A stretch of 64,000 bases of DNA from Francisella orientalis FNO12 (GTDB lineage: Bacteria > Pseudomonadota > Gammaproteobacteria > Francisellales > Francisellaceae), in NCBI RefSeq assembly GCF_001042525.2, contig NZ_CP011921.2, positions 992,001 to 1,056,000 on the forward strand, written 5' to 3'. The position numbers were made by a program, and so were the translations under genes. Below are positions 38,437 through 49,758 of the stretch, piece by piece (position 1 is the first letter of the stretch; every line of letters begins with the position of its first letter). The notes beneath the pieces are model-generated. The model ran no database searches and was not told where the DNA came from. It was given only the letters and a program-made list of their open reading frames with translations.

Positions 38437-39079
38437 ACTGCAAATCCTGAAAGTATCTTAGCTACGATTAATCCACCTTGGGTACCAATCAAAAACCCAA
38501 ATAAAGCCATAACAACTGCGATAGATACCAAGCTTCTAGTATATGCACTTGCTAATATAGGTGCTCCTGCTATTCCTCCGATATTTGCTAATGAGGCAAT
38601 AGAGCACATTGCTAAATTTAGCCTGAATATCTTAGCAATTATTGCCACAAGTATAGCATGAATAACAAGTACCATAAGCCCACAAACTATATATATATTA
38701 GCGCTTGAGAAAATCCTTTAAAACTTGAGCCTGATGCTATAAGTGCGGCCAAAAAATATAAGAAGATACTTGCAATAATGCTATCACTTCTAATTTTGGC
38801 TATTGGAGTCATAGCTCCTACAAAACCCAATAATGTTACCAACAGAATTGTCCAAGTCTTAGCAGATATTAAATCTTGAAGCTGAGACCTTGTTTGAATA
38901 ATTTCTGAAGATTTTGAATCCCAAAATCCCATAGCTGAAAGCAGTACTATGACAAAATAAATAATTACAATTACTGGAAAATATTCAAATAATTTCGATT
39001 TTGACTTACTTGATAGTAAAACTATAAGACCGCATATTAGCAATAAAAATGATATATAAGATAATGAAGTTGAAATCAT
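38433..39079 (-). pseudogene. DUF819-family inner membrane permease, frameshifted
   Basis: ATG 39079 begins helices MISTSLSYISFLLLICGLIV and VIVIIYFVIVLLSAMGFW. At about 38690 a TA-repeat (ATATATATA) slip ends the frame at FSQALIYI; the other frame resumes VLVIHAILVAIIAKIF, ANIGGIAGAPILASA (the family's conserved GG..AP motif) and ends SGFAV at 38433. Joined, about 215 aa plus the join, shorter than the usual 380, so some of the centre may also be lost. DUF819 proteins are found beside dipeptide epimerases and are thought to take up a murein-derived peptide or amino acid. It ends in a 4-base overlap with the epimerase. Confidence 0.72.
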
Positions 39080-39132
39080 ATTTTAGAATTTAAAACACAG
39101 ATAAACAAATTATACAGTTTTTTTTTTTGAAC

Positions 39133-39603
39133 TTAATCTTTAAGAAAATTTTCGATATCAGCGATTAGATCTTCAGGAATTGTTTTAGGTGCATATCTAA
39201 TGACAGTTCCACCATCTTTTGATACTAAAAATTTTGTAAAATTCCATTTTATAGCTTCGGTACCAAGTACACCTTTTGCTCTTTCTTTAAGATATTCATA
39301 TAGTGGTTCTGCATCTTTACCATTTACTTTTGTTTTTTTCATTATTGGAAATGTAACATCATAGTTAGTTTGACAAAAGTTTTTAATTTCTTCATCACTA
39401 CCAGGTTCTTGTCCACCAAATGAATTACATGGAAAAGCTACTATCTCTAGATCTGGATGTAATTTATGTAAATGTTGAAGTCCTCTATATTGCTTAGTGA
39501 ATCCGCACTTACTCGCAACATTTACTATCAAGAGAACCTTATTCTTGGGTAAATAATATTCTGAGCCATCATTCCTAGTTAATTTAAAGTCATAAATTGA
39601 CAT
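39133..39603 (-). CDS. Glutathione peroxidase (Cys type)
   Basis: 156 aa. Motifs NVASKCGFTKQY (peroxidatic Cys at residue 33), FPCNSFGGQEPGS (Gln and resolving region) and WNFTKFLVSKDG (Trp and Asn of the catalytic tetrad) are complete. Bacterial Cys-GPx proteins usually run on thioredoxin. No signal peptide, so cytosolic. ATG 39603 has AGAGG 9 bases upstream. Part of a peroxide-defence group with the Prx5-type gene, oxyR and the catalase remnant. Confidence 0.93.
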   Translation of the reverse strand: MSIYDFKLTRNDGSEYYLPKNKVLLIVNVASKCGFTKQYRGLQHLHKLHPDLEIVAFPCNSFGGQEPGSDEEIKNFCQTNYDVTFPIMKKTKVNGKDAEPLYEYLKERAKGVLGTEAIKWNFTKFLVSKDGGTVIRYAPKTIPEDLIADIENFLKD

Positions 39604-39635
39604 TGTATTACCTCTTATAAACTTTATTTAAAATA

Positions 39636-39977
39636 TTATTTTGCTGGTTTTTGAGACGAAGAATTCAGAACATCAAATACTTGATCGACCAGCTTAGGGC
39701 TTGCATTATACTGTATTGCAAAATTAGTACGCGTAGCCGCTAAATCTTTATCTTCAAATGGATCATTACTAGGTAATTTCTGATTTTTCTGAAGATCCAA
39801 CATTTGATTTCTTAACTCTTGACGCTTTGCTATGAACTTTATGATTTGCTCATCTGCGTCCATAATTTCAGATTCATATTTCCCTGAAGTCGATTTAGCA
39901 ACAAAACTACTTGGACTCATAGCAAATGATAAACTAAAAGCAGCCAGACTGAGTAAAATTAATATGTATTTTTTCAT
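39636..39977 (-). CDS. Exported protein with a degenerate AroQ (chorismate mutase II)-like helix bundle
   Basis: 113 aa from ATG 39977; signal peptide MKKYILILLSLAAFSLSFA. The mature part follows the AroQ outline: a helix IMDADEQIIKFIAKRQELRN, then LPSNDPFEDKD, then FAIQYNASPKLVDQVFDVLN. Active AroQ enzymes have R-E after the DP of this region and an Arg in helix 1; here the first helix keeps the AKRQEL Arg, but the expected Arg-Glu is replaced by Glu-Asp and the N-terminal Arg is gone, so it should not have normal chorismate mutase activity. Either a structural relative or a repurposed exported protein. I see no chorismate pathway gene near it. Confidence 0.6.
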   Translation of the reverse strand: MKKYILILLSLAAFSLSFAMSPSSFVAKSTSGKYESEIMDADEQIIKFIAKRQELRNQMLDLQKNQKLPSNDPFEDKDLAATRTNFAIQYNASPKLVDQVFDVLNSSSQKPAK

Positions 39978-40162
39978 AAAGTACAAAATTTATGGTTCGA
40001 TTTTAATACTATAATGTTTTATAAAAACTTTTTAAAGTCCATAATATATAAAATATCACTTAATAATTATCTATTAGAAAATAAAAACTTATTTTATATC
40101 GCGGCTCTATTTTAAGTTATTTCTATTAACATCTGATAATCTGACGTAAAAATAATTTCTAA

Positions 40163-41595
40163 TTAGATATTTTGAAGAGCTTTTTTGACCTTAACTCTAT
40201 AGTTTTTATCTGCTTGAGCAAACTGGTCAAGCATTATTTCTTGAATCTCTTGATTAGCATGTACCAACCCTTCTGCGATATTACTAGCTAACTGTTGCTG
40301 TTGAGATTCGCTCATTAATCTAAAGAGATCTCCAGCTTGTGAATAGTTATCTTCACTTTGAGCATCATAATAATCAATATAACCATCTATTTTTAAAGGA
40401 GGTTCTATATATTGTTTGACATCTGAAGGAGAATCAGAATACGCATTTGGATAAAAATTAGGCTTTTCATTCTGTGATATATTAAGAGTTGTACCAGCCA
40501 TTGCTCCATCACGCTGCTAATTATGTATGGGACATTTTGAAGCATTTACTGGTATATGATTTGCATTTACACCTACTCGATACCTATGAGCATCTTGATA
40601 AGCTAGTAGTCTAGCTTGTAACATCTTATCCGGAGATGCACTAACACCAGGTACTAGGTTATTAGGAGCAAAAGTAGCTTGCTCTACCTCAGCGAAATAA
40701 TTATTAACATTACGATTTAACTCTAAAACATCTATTTTTTGGAGTGGAAAATCTTTATGAGACCAAACCTTAGTCAAATCAAAAGGATTTATGTTATATT
40801 GTTTTGCTTGATCCTCAGTCATAATTTGTAATTTAACATCCCACTTGGGATAGTTACCACTCTTTATAGCATCAAACAAATCTTTTTGAGCTCCATAGCT
40901 TGGTTGTTTAGCTGCTTCTTCATTTGTAAGATTTTTAATTCCTTGTTGTGTTTTAAAATGCCATTTAACCCAAAAACGTTCACCCTTTTCATTATAAAAG
41001 CTTAATGTATGTGAGCTAAATAAATGTATATGTCTATAGTTCTTTGCAATACCTCTATTAGACATCAATATTGTCATTTGATGCAAAGACTGTGGATTTT
41101 TTGACCAAAATTTAAACTGGGCTGCAGGATCTGGTAAGTTAGTTTGAGGATTCTTTTTTTGAGAATGAATAAAATCAGGAAATTTACTAGGATCTCTTAT
41201 GAAAAATACTGGAGTATTGTTACCTACAATATCAAAATCACCTTGCTTGGTATAAAATCTAATAGCTACGCCACGCACATCTCTAACATAATCACTTGAA
41301 TCTTGACCTCCTCCAACAGTAGAAAAACATACAAAAACCTCAGTCTGTTTGTTCTGATCTATTAAAAAATCTGCTACTGTCAAATCTGATAAGTCTTTTT
41401 CAAGAGTAAAAGTACCATATGCACCAGTACCTCTTGTATGTACTACACGCTCAGGAATTCTCTCGCGATTAAAATGTGCTAACTTCTCAAATAATCGAAA
41501 TTTATCAAATGTGAGTGAACCATTTTACCTGCACTAATACTTGTATTATCATCAGGTACTGGAGCACCATTCGCTGCGGTTAATATTTTGTTCAT
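40163..41595 (-). pseudogene. Haem catalase (clade 3 KatA/KatB type), broken
   Basis: ATG 41595 (good AGGAG upstream) begins MNKILTAANGAPVPDDN, then a frameshift near 41520 interrupts what should read KFRLFEKLAHFNRERIPER; the catalytic-His segment RVVHTRGTGAYG and the long middle part, with SNRGIAKNYRHIHLFSSH and haem-Tyr motif RLLAYQDAHRYR, follow in one frame. At 40514-40516 an in-frame TAG replaces the Tyr of HNYQRDG; the same frame continues QRDGAMAGTTLN to 40163. About 478 aa if repaired. It would break down H2O2. Catalase is lost while oxyR and two peroxidases remain nearby. The second stop leaves the haem pocket but removes the C-terminal tail. Confidence 0.88.
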
Positions 41596-41652
41596 GTTTT
41601 CTCCTCATTAGATAAATATCAATTACTTATATCACAAGTATAACAATAATTA

Positions 41653-42367
41653 TCAGATATAATCGTAAAAGTAATTACTAACTAAAATAGTATATAAATT
41701 GGTCAATATTATTAGGAACTTCAAATATAGAATAGGTTTTTGATAATTAAAAATTATAACAACTTTTATAACAATTCCATTAGCTAGACCAGCTACTGAT
41801 TTTAGACATATGTTAGCTACTTTTTCTGCTTCTATAGGTTCATAGCCTACAAAGAATGACCCATACTTTGCTAACGATTCTTTGACTACAGTTGGACTAA
41901 CAGTATTTATACGGAAATCTTTATATTCAAGAGTTGCCGCTTGTACAAATCCTTCTACTGCAACATTAACAGTGGCTGCTACAACACCCAAAGCAATTGG
42001 CTCAACATTTAATATCCCAGTAGTTAGAGTAAATGAGCCACCTTTATTAATATATTTTGCACCAATTTGCACTAGATTAATTTGTCCAAGTAGCTTATTT
42101 CTAAAACTAAAACTCCAATCTTCTTGAGTTAGTTCATCAACAGCTTTAAAAGCAACTTTACCAGTAGTAGATATTAAAGCATCAAAAGAACCTACTTTTT
42201 CAAAGAAATTCTCGATAGATTCTATATCTTAAGATATCAATATGGTGTGAACCATTACTTCCACTAAATGTTGCGGGAATAACTTCATAACCAGAACTAA
42301 TAAACTTATTAAAAGTTGCTGATCCTATTACTCCGCTTGTACCTATTAGAACTACTTTCTTGCTCAT
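41653..42367 (-). pseudogene. Short-chain dehydrogenase/reductase, frameshifted
   Basis: ATG 42367 starts MSKKVVLIGTSGVIGSATFN, the Rossmann TGxxGxxG variant (GTSGVIGS). At about 42230 (GATATCTTAAGATATAG) the frame shifts; the next frame continues DIESIENFFEKVGSFDALIS and, past GTG 42072, IGAKYINKGGSFTLTTGILNVE, EYKDFRINTVSPTVV and ends at about 41653. The usual Ser-Tyr-Lys triad is only partly visible, with LTTGI in place of the Ser strand, so function may have been atypical. Rest of the stretch to the stop is probably read-through. Substrate unknown. Confidence 0.7.
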
Positions 42368-42385
42368 TAGAGACTCCTTTTATTG

Positions 42386-42910
42386 CTATTTAGCTTCTAA
42401 ATATTTTAGAAGATTCTCAGGAGAAGACTCTCCATATAGATCATCTTCAGCATTATCACGCTTACCTGGCTCTACAAACATCTTTTCAATTTCGTGATTA
42501 TTAACGATCATCGCATATCTCCAAGACCTTTTACCAAAGCCTAGGTTTGATTTGTCTACTAACATATCTAAAGCTTCTGTAAACTCACCATTACCATCAG
42601 GAATTGGTTTAATATTTTTAACATCTAAAGCCTGTATCCACTTATTCATTACAAAGCTATCATTTACAGATAAAACATAAATTTCATCTATTCCTAGTTC
42701 TTTAAATCTAGCTGCGTTATTTTCAAAACCAGGTAGCTGATAAGTAGAACAAGTTGGAGTAAATGCTCCTGGCAATGAAAAAACTATTACTCTTTTGTTA
42801 TCAAAAATATCTGAAGATGTAACATCTTGCCATTTAAATGGACTTGATCCACCGATACTTTCATCTCTTACTCTAGTTTTAAAAGTTACATTAGGAACTC
42901 TTTTAGTCAT
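42386..42910 (-). CDS. Peroxiredoxin of the Prx5 type
   Basis: 174 aa. Peroxidatic Cys motif PGAFTPTCSTYQLPGFE at about residues 47-63 (the PxxxTxxC signature) and SVNDSFVMNKW and VDKSNLGFGKRSWRYAMIV downstream are those of the Prx5/type II peroxiredoxins; no C-terminal glutaredoxin domain is present. It reduces peroxides with thioredoxin or glutathione. It is divergent to oxyR, separated by about 100 bases, so OxyR is likely to control it. Intact. Confidence 0.9.
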   Translation of the reverse strand: MTKRVPNVTFKTRVRDESIGGSSPFKWQDVTSSDIFDNKRVIVFSLPGAFTPTCSTYQLPGFENNAARFKELGIDEIYVLSVNDSFVMNKWIQALDVKNIKPIPDGNGEFTEALDMLVDKSNLGFGKRSWRYAMIVNNHEIEKMFVEPGKRDNAEDDLYGESSPENLLKYLEAK

Positions 42911-43007
42911 ATCTAACTCTTTTTTTGTTAAGTTACACTGATATTGTATTACTTTGACAGATAATTTAAAATATATAATCTTTATAGAAACTATAAGCTT
43001 TACTTAT
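42911..43007. promoter_or_regulatory. Divergent promoter region between Prx5 gene and oxyR
   Basis: A 97-base AT-rich gap with start codons facing outwards on both sides (prx at 42910, oxyR at 43008). A TATAAT-like box (TATATAATC) lies about 35 bases upstream of oxyR. In other proteobacteria OxyR binds such divergent regions to switch on peroxidase genes. I see no clear OxyR consensus (ATAGntnnnanCTAT), so binding is an inference from layout. Confidence 0.4.
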
Positions 43008-43883
43008 ATGAATACTCGTACTCTTGAATATATCATTTCCGTATATGAAACTAAAAGCTTTATTACAGCATCAGAAAAGTGCTATGTTAGTCAACCAGCT
43101 CTAAGTATGCAAATAAAAAAATTTGAGGAACTTATTGGTATTCAAATCTTTGAGCGTGGTACGAAACAAGTTTTAATTACAAAAGCCGGTATGAAAATAG
43201 TTAATCAAGCTTATAAGATTTTAGATGAAGTAAAAAATTTAGAAAAGATATCTGAACTACATTTAAATAACGGAAAAATAAGCATATCAATAGGAGCATT
43301 TCCAACATTATGCCCATACTTGATGCCAAAAGTTTTACCTGAAATCAAAAAAGAATTTCCGAATCTAAGTATCTCTATAATTGAGGAAAAAACTGATACT
43401 CTTGTAAATATGCTTGATCAAGGTAAGATCGACTTTGCTCTTTTGGCGACTCCTACGGATAACTATCAGTTTAAAAGAAAAAAAGTTTTTGACGATAAAT
43501 TCTATGTAGCTGTGGCAAAGACTAATCCACTAGCAAAAAATAAAAAAATTTGTATAACTGAAATTGTTAAACAAAATCTTATGTTGCTTGATGAAGGACA
43601 CTGTCTAAGAGATCAAACATTGAAATTGTGTTCATTAAAGGATTTTAATAATAATGACTTCAAAGGCAGTAGCTTAGAAACTCTAAGACAGATGGTATCT
43701 ATTGATGAGGGTGTTACATTAATTCCTAAGACAGCTTGTACTAAAGCTGAAAATGTTAAATATATCGATATTGATAATGGTGATTTCTTCAGAGAAATAG
43801 ATTTAGTTATGCGTAAAAGCTCGATTTATGAAGATTTATTTATAAAAATTAGTGAGATAATTTCAAATACTGTTAAACGTTAG
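43008..43883 (+). CDS. oxyR: Peroxide-sensing LysR regulator OxyR
   Basis: 291 aa from ATG 43008; an upstream ATG (42954) would add 18 residues that do not fit the family start MNTRTLEYIISVYETKSF. LysR helix-turn-helix ASEKCYVSQPALSMQIKKFEELIG, then the effector domain with redox Cys of DEGHCLRDQTLKLC, the pair (C-x8-C) that forms the sensing disulfide in E. coli OxyR, and SSLETLRQMVSIDEG as in OxyR. It activates peroxide genes. Divergent from the Prx5 gene; gpx and the dead catalase are within 3 kb. Intact. Confidence 0.93.
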   Translation: MNTRTLEYIISVYETKSFITASEKCYVSQPALSMQIKKFEELIGIQIFERGTKQVLITKAGMKIVNQAYKILDEVKNLEKISELHLNNGKISISIGAFPTLCPYLMPKVLPEIKKEFPNLSISIIEEKTDTLVNMLDQGKIDFALLATPTDNYQFKRKKVFDDKFYVAVAKTNPLAKNKKICITEIVKQNLMLLDEGHCLRDQTLKLCSLKDFNNNDFKGSSLETLRQMVSIDEGVTLIPKTACTKAENVKYIDIDNGDFFREIDLVMRKSSIYEDLFIKISEIISNTVKR

Positions 43884-44944
43884 TTCTTTTGGTTTCTATA
43901 AAAGTCATCATTCCTGAATGCATATGATAGTGAATAAACCATTTTCCTAACTCATTTGCTTTTAGTGCTATGGTTACGCTAGATTTAGGCTCTACATATA
44001 ATGTATCTCTTATAACCCCATCATCTATAGATTTTCCGTTAATTTTAACAACTTTAAAATCATAGTCATAAATGTGTATAGGATGAGACATCTCTGTCTC
44101 ATTATCTATTTCAAACAAATGCATCTTACCATATTTTAACTCTATAGGAGTGACATTTGGCCATGTCTGATTATTAATTTTCCAAACATAATCCTTCATA
44201 TTGCCTGTTAGCTTTAAATCTATAGTTTTTTCAACATTATCTAATTTGATAGAATCTTTTTTGGGGATGTAACATCTCTAGTTGTTTATAATTAAAAGCT
44301 CCTAAATCAGTATTTGCTTCTTTAGAAACTGTAAGGTCTTTATTACTTTTATCAGTAATTAAGATAACTCCTGTTTGTTTTTTCTGCCCTTCAACTTGAC
44401 CTAAAATAGGAAAAGTTCCTGCTTTAGTAATTGTAACCTCAATATCCATCCTTTGAGCAATTGCTAACTGAAAAATATTACTCTGATAAGGTTTAACATC
44501 TACTCCATCTATAGCAATAACCTTGCCTTTTAAATCACCTAAATTTATCCAGAAATTTGTCGATGTAGAACCATTTATAAACCTTAATCTGTATGTTTGA
44601 CCTAGTATGACAGTTTTAATCTCAGGATTATCATCTGTTTTATAATTAGTTAAAAAATCATCATACTCAACATCGTTTAAATCCATCTGCATATTTGGCT
44701 TCATAGCCATATAACCCTTATACATATGGTGTATATGGTCATTACTATTATCATTATGTTTTAAATCACTCATTATTTTTTCAGGCTTCTTAAAACTAAA
44801 ATCCTGAAACATCACAACAATATCATTTTTATTATCATAATTTTTTGGATAGACTATTAACGGCGCCTCAACATATGTTTGCTCTTGAAAGCCATAGTGA
44901 GAATGCATCCAAAATGTTCCACTTTGATTTAGTCTTAAACTCAT
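43873..44944 (-). pseudogene. Multicopper oxidase, 5' truncated, frameshifted and lacking the type-1 Cys region
   Basis: The remaining part starts inside the first cupredoxin domain at LNQSGTFWMHSHYGFQEQ (type-2/3 Cu HSHYG) at about 44935; everything before is missing. The second domain is present (YRLRFINGSTSTNFWIN; MDIEVTITKAGTFPILGQ). At about 44262 (CCCCAAAAAAG) a frameshift ends the frame; the next continues KLDNVEKTIDLKL to the last domain, with MSHPIHIYDYDFKVV and the end WFIHYHMHSGMM. Most MCOs have HCH...H...GMM here; the Cys-His-Leu-Leu is absent as if 12 bases were deleted, so the type-1 copper ligand is lost. Related to the CopA/SufI class. Convergent with oxyR, sharing 11 bases. 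Confidence 0.82.
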
Positions 44945-45641
44945 AGTAACAACAAGGAATCTCTTTCTTACCTTCTATAAATTTAACTTCAGAATTACCT
45001 GAAACTGTACTTGATTGTTCTAAATAATCTGCGGGTGTTCCTTTGATTTCTCCGCCTGAAGTATTTAATACAAAGCCATTTAATTTTAGAAAATCATTAA
45101 CCTCAGAAACTTCTCTAAACTTTTTCAAATCATTAATAAAGACAGTAAAATGATTCGCTCTAAAACCAAAAGCATAAAACCAAGTTGCATATTCAGACTC
45201 TTCGAGAAGCTTTTGGTAAGTTTTGTAACTTATAAAACTCCAACTAGCTCCAGATGTCAACAAAGCTTCAGGATTTTTTAGTAAACTATTAGGTATAGCT
45301 TCTACACAAACCTCTATTGTTTTTTGTAAAAATGAACTAAATTCCTTAACCAAAAGCTGACTAATAAAAACTTTAGGTTGAGTATGATCACTGTGCTCAA
45401 GATGTATAGCTTTTAGCTTCTTGACCTCAAAGTCATAATATCCACATACCTTATAACCAATATCTATAAAAGGCTTTGATAATACATTTATATCTATTTT
45501 TGGATTATCTAAAGTCCTTAAAGCTATATGGTCATTAACAGGTTTTTCACCCTCCTCTACAAATGCGTCATAAACCTGTTTGACATGTGGATTAGTCTCA
45601 ATATACTGATCCCAAAGTTTATCTAAAATCTTAAAACTCAT
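44868..45641 (-). pseudogene. DUF1338 (HglS-like 2-oxoadipate dioxygenase/decarboxylase), 3' end replaced
   Basis: 257-aa frame. ATG 45641 starts MSFKILDKLWDQYIE. The metal ligands of the family are visible: HIALRTLD (His), FRANHFTVF (His) and, near the end, CCYYEF (Glu). After CCYYEF the chain should continue with about 40 family residues, but instead reads KTKSKWNILDAFSLWL, which is the multicopper oxidase in another frame; so the normal end was lost when a deletion joined the two genes at about 44940. HglS turns 2-oxoadipate into D-2-hydroxyglutarate in lysine breakdown. ATG lies 3 bases after the ALDH stop. Residual activity cannot be excluded. Confidence 0.75.
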
Positions 45642-45643
45642 AA

Positions 45644-47119
<1,476 letters not shown>

Positions 47120-48172
47120 ATTCTTGTAAACATATAGACTCTTGGTTTATAAATCCTGTAGGGTTATCTTTAGAGTTCAGCAATAAGTCTACACTCACAC
47201 ACAAGCTTGTTGTAGTAGTTAATTGTAATGCTGAGAAATATTTACCAAACATGCGTTTTGAAGGATATTTTTGCGCAAAATGAAGCTCTGCTTTTAGACC
47301 TTTTCGGATACCATCAACTGATACATATATAAGAACTACATCTTGATTAATTCTTGGAATCGCTCTCTCCATAATCTTAACCATAGTGTCCAAATCTTCA
47401 CCTAGCTTCATATCTTGCATCAAAAATTTCATTTTATCACAATGCCCTGGATGACGGATACTTTTGTAGTTTATGTTTTTAACCTTACCTGCATAAGTCT
47501 CGATCATTGAGCCAATACCACCAGAGGTATTAAAAGCCTCATAAGTAAGCCCATCTATTTTTATCTCTTCAACGTCAGCTAATGGAGCTAGAGTTCTTTT
47601 TTCACTATCAACAACTCCTTCACAAGGCTTAGCATATTCATTTATAAGCCCTTCGGTAGACCAAGTTAAACCATACTGGAGTGTATTTGAAACATTTAAA
47701 GGTAAAGCCCCTACTCTCATACGTACGGTATCGATTGAGTCGAACTCTTGCTTAAGATTATTAGATACAATACTAATAAATCCAGGGGCTAAGCCACACT
47801 GTGGTGCAAAGAAACTATTTTCTGCTTTATCTGCTATACTTTTGATATAGTTAGTGGCCCCGCATCTTCTGTCAAATCAAAGTAGTTAAGCTCTAACTCA
47901 CCTGCTATCTTAGCTATATCCTTATTAAGGAAAAATGGTAAACATGAAACTATAGTTTTTACATCATTCTGCTGCACATAGTTTTTTAAATCTGAAGAGT
48001 TAGTAGCATCTAATTCCACGTATATCAAATTATCTACATTTTTTTCTAAAATTGGTTTGTCATGAGGAATGTATCTATCAATTAAATGAACAGTATAATC
48101 GCCACTTTCAACTAGTAAGCAACTAACTAAAGACCCGACTCAGCCAGCACCAAGTATTACGATATTTTTCAT
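47120..48172 (-). pseudogene. Saccharopine/lysine 6-dehydrogenase family protein, nonsense, frameshift, fused 3' end
   Basis: ATG 48172 starts MKNIVILGAG followed by an in-frame TGA where the Rossmann GAGxVG has Trp/other (the codon after GAG), then VGSLVSCLLVESG; at about 47840 a frameshift moves to the frame with [41 protein letters not shown] and [14 protein letters not shown]. The 3' end (ESICLQE) runs straight into the ALDH with no stop, as if the last few codons and the intergenic spacer had been deleted at an LQE-like repeat. The family oxidises lysine at C6 to the semialdehyde used by ALDH7. Two lesions plus fusion. Confidence 0.8.
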
Positions 48173-48342
48173 AAATACCTCAAAATTACGTCTCTTGTAC
48201 TTTAATTTATATCACTTGGACTGCTATGAGTAAATATAATTCGTGTTGGATTTATTAGTTATTTTGAAGATATCTGATAACTAAGTCTTAAAAATAGAAA
48301 TGATTAATTAATTTAAAACTATGAGAATACTAACTTTATATT

Positions 48343-49758
48343 CTAAAAAATGAAATAGTATACTTTTTTAAACTTTCCAATATCTACAATCCATAATAAA
48401 GTAGTTTTACCTTGCTTTACATCTATCTTTTGACGAATATTATTAATTTGGATTGTATAGTTACCACTATCGATTTGTTGCTCAAATAAATCAATGCTAT
48501 TGGGTAATAACAACCACGATCTCATATCAGCTCTTTTTGGATCTGTGTTTGACAAATCAAATTTTAAATGGCTACCTAAAATACCTCCTAAAGGAAATTT
48601 TTTATCATAATCATATTTGAATGCTTCGATCACAACATTCTGAGTAACAACCTTTGAATAACTTTCAATAAATGATTTCATGGCATACAAAGTTGTATCA
48701 AGTAAAGTTTCTGTATATGTATCCGCTAATATATTATTACCTGATGATATTATTACTCTCTTAGGATCAAAAAAACTATACTTAGTTTTATATACAGAAA
48801 ACTCCATTTTTCTAACTCCTATATCTCCTAGATCAAGATTATCTTTGGCAGACTTACGTATATTGACAAGACCTTGCTCATAAAAAACTACAACCCTTCC
48901 CATACCCATAGAAAAAGGCGATATTTCTCCAATTACTGCAGATCGATATTCATTAGCAGTTTGATCAAGATATCTATTACCAACTGTATACTTCTGAGCA
49001 TTTTCGAGATCGTTTAATGACTCTTGATAGTTTTTTGAAACAGCTGAATCTAATAAACTTTTTAGATAATAAGTCATCGGATTGCCATAAGCATTTGGAA
49101 TCACTGCTGAAAATTCAAGCATAGATTTTAATGATTTGAAGCTATCTATACCTAAATTATCATTAGTAATATCATTTCTATCAAGATCTTCTTTAGCAAG
49201 CTCTTTCATACCTCCTACAATTAAATCTTGTTCATTACGCCAAATTTTAGCAGTACCTAAACTATCTAATGATTTAAGTGCTAGATTAACATTATTTGTT
49301 TTTAAATAATTAAGTGCTTGATATGTGTACAAAAAGCTTATTGCATAATCAGGAATGTTATATGCTGTTCTAATATCATAATAATTATATGTATTTTTAT
49401 CCAATAAAATTTTCTTTGCTTGCTCTAATGATTCTTCTTCATTCTTTGGTATAGATTGAATTGCTTTATCATAGAATTTTATTGACTCTGGATAATTATC
49501 ATTAAGCTGATGCAATCTTCCTGATTCAAGATAGTTAAGATTTTTAAACTGCTTTATGTTAGCAATATCATTATTTTTATTTATAGCCTCAGATATATTA
49601 TTTTCTACAAGATTCTTTCTTACCGGAGCAAATATCCAAGGATAGCTATAAGAAGCAAATTTTATTTTTGTCACTTCTTTATCAGTAGTAGTACATGAGT
49701 TTAAAAAAACTATAGATATAACTAGTATTAGAAGTTTATTTACTTTATTTCTCTTCAT
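48343..49758 (-). CDS. COG3014-like outer-membrane lipoprotein with TPR-like repeats
   Basis: 471 aa from ATG 49758; a lipoprotein signal peptide ends with LNSC (Cys about residue 22). An in-frame ATG seven codons upstream lies inside the previous gene and is not preferred. The body contains helical repeats (YLESGRLHQLNDNYPESIKFYDKAI) and the conserved VIPNAYGNPMTYYLKSLL of this family; the C-terminal part is beta-rich (DMRSWLLLPNSIDLFEQ). Biological role unknown; family members look like periplasmic assembly factors. ATGA overlap with the upstream peptidase gene. No lesion. Confidence 0.78.
   Translation of the reverse strand: MKRNKVNKLLILVISIVFLNSCTTTDKEVTKIKFASYSYPWIFAPVRKNLVENNISEAINKNNDIANIKQFKNLNYLESGRLHQLNDNYPESIKFYDKAIQSIPKNEEESLEQAKKILLDKNTYNYYDIRTAYNIPDYAISFLYTYQALNYLKTNNVNLALKSLDSLGTAKIWRNEQDLIVGGMKELAKEDLDRNDITNDNLGIDSFKSLKSMLEFSAVIPNAYGNPMTYYLKSLLDSAVSKNYQESLNDLENAQKYTVGNRYLDQTANEYRSAVIGEISPFSMGMGRVVVFYEQGLVNIRKSAKDNLDLGDIGVRKMEFSVYKTKYSFFDPKRVIISSGNNILADTYTETLLDTTLYAMKSFIESYSKVVTQNVVIEAFKYDYDKKFPLGGILGSHLKFDLSNTDPKRADMRSWLLLPNSIDLFEQQIDSGNYTIQINNIRQKIDVKQGKTTLLWIVDIGKFKKVYYFIF

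Noticed and set aside
48130-48172. In-frame TGA in the Rossmann motif of the lysine dehydrogenase as a possible selenocysteine codon
   Set aside because: The position is normally Trp or another residue, no SECIS-like hairpin follows and the gene has another frameshift and a fusion, so plain nonsense is simpler.
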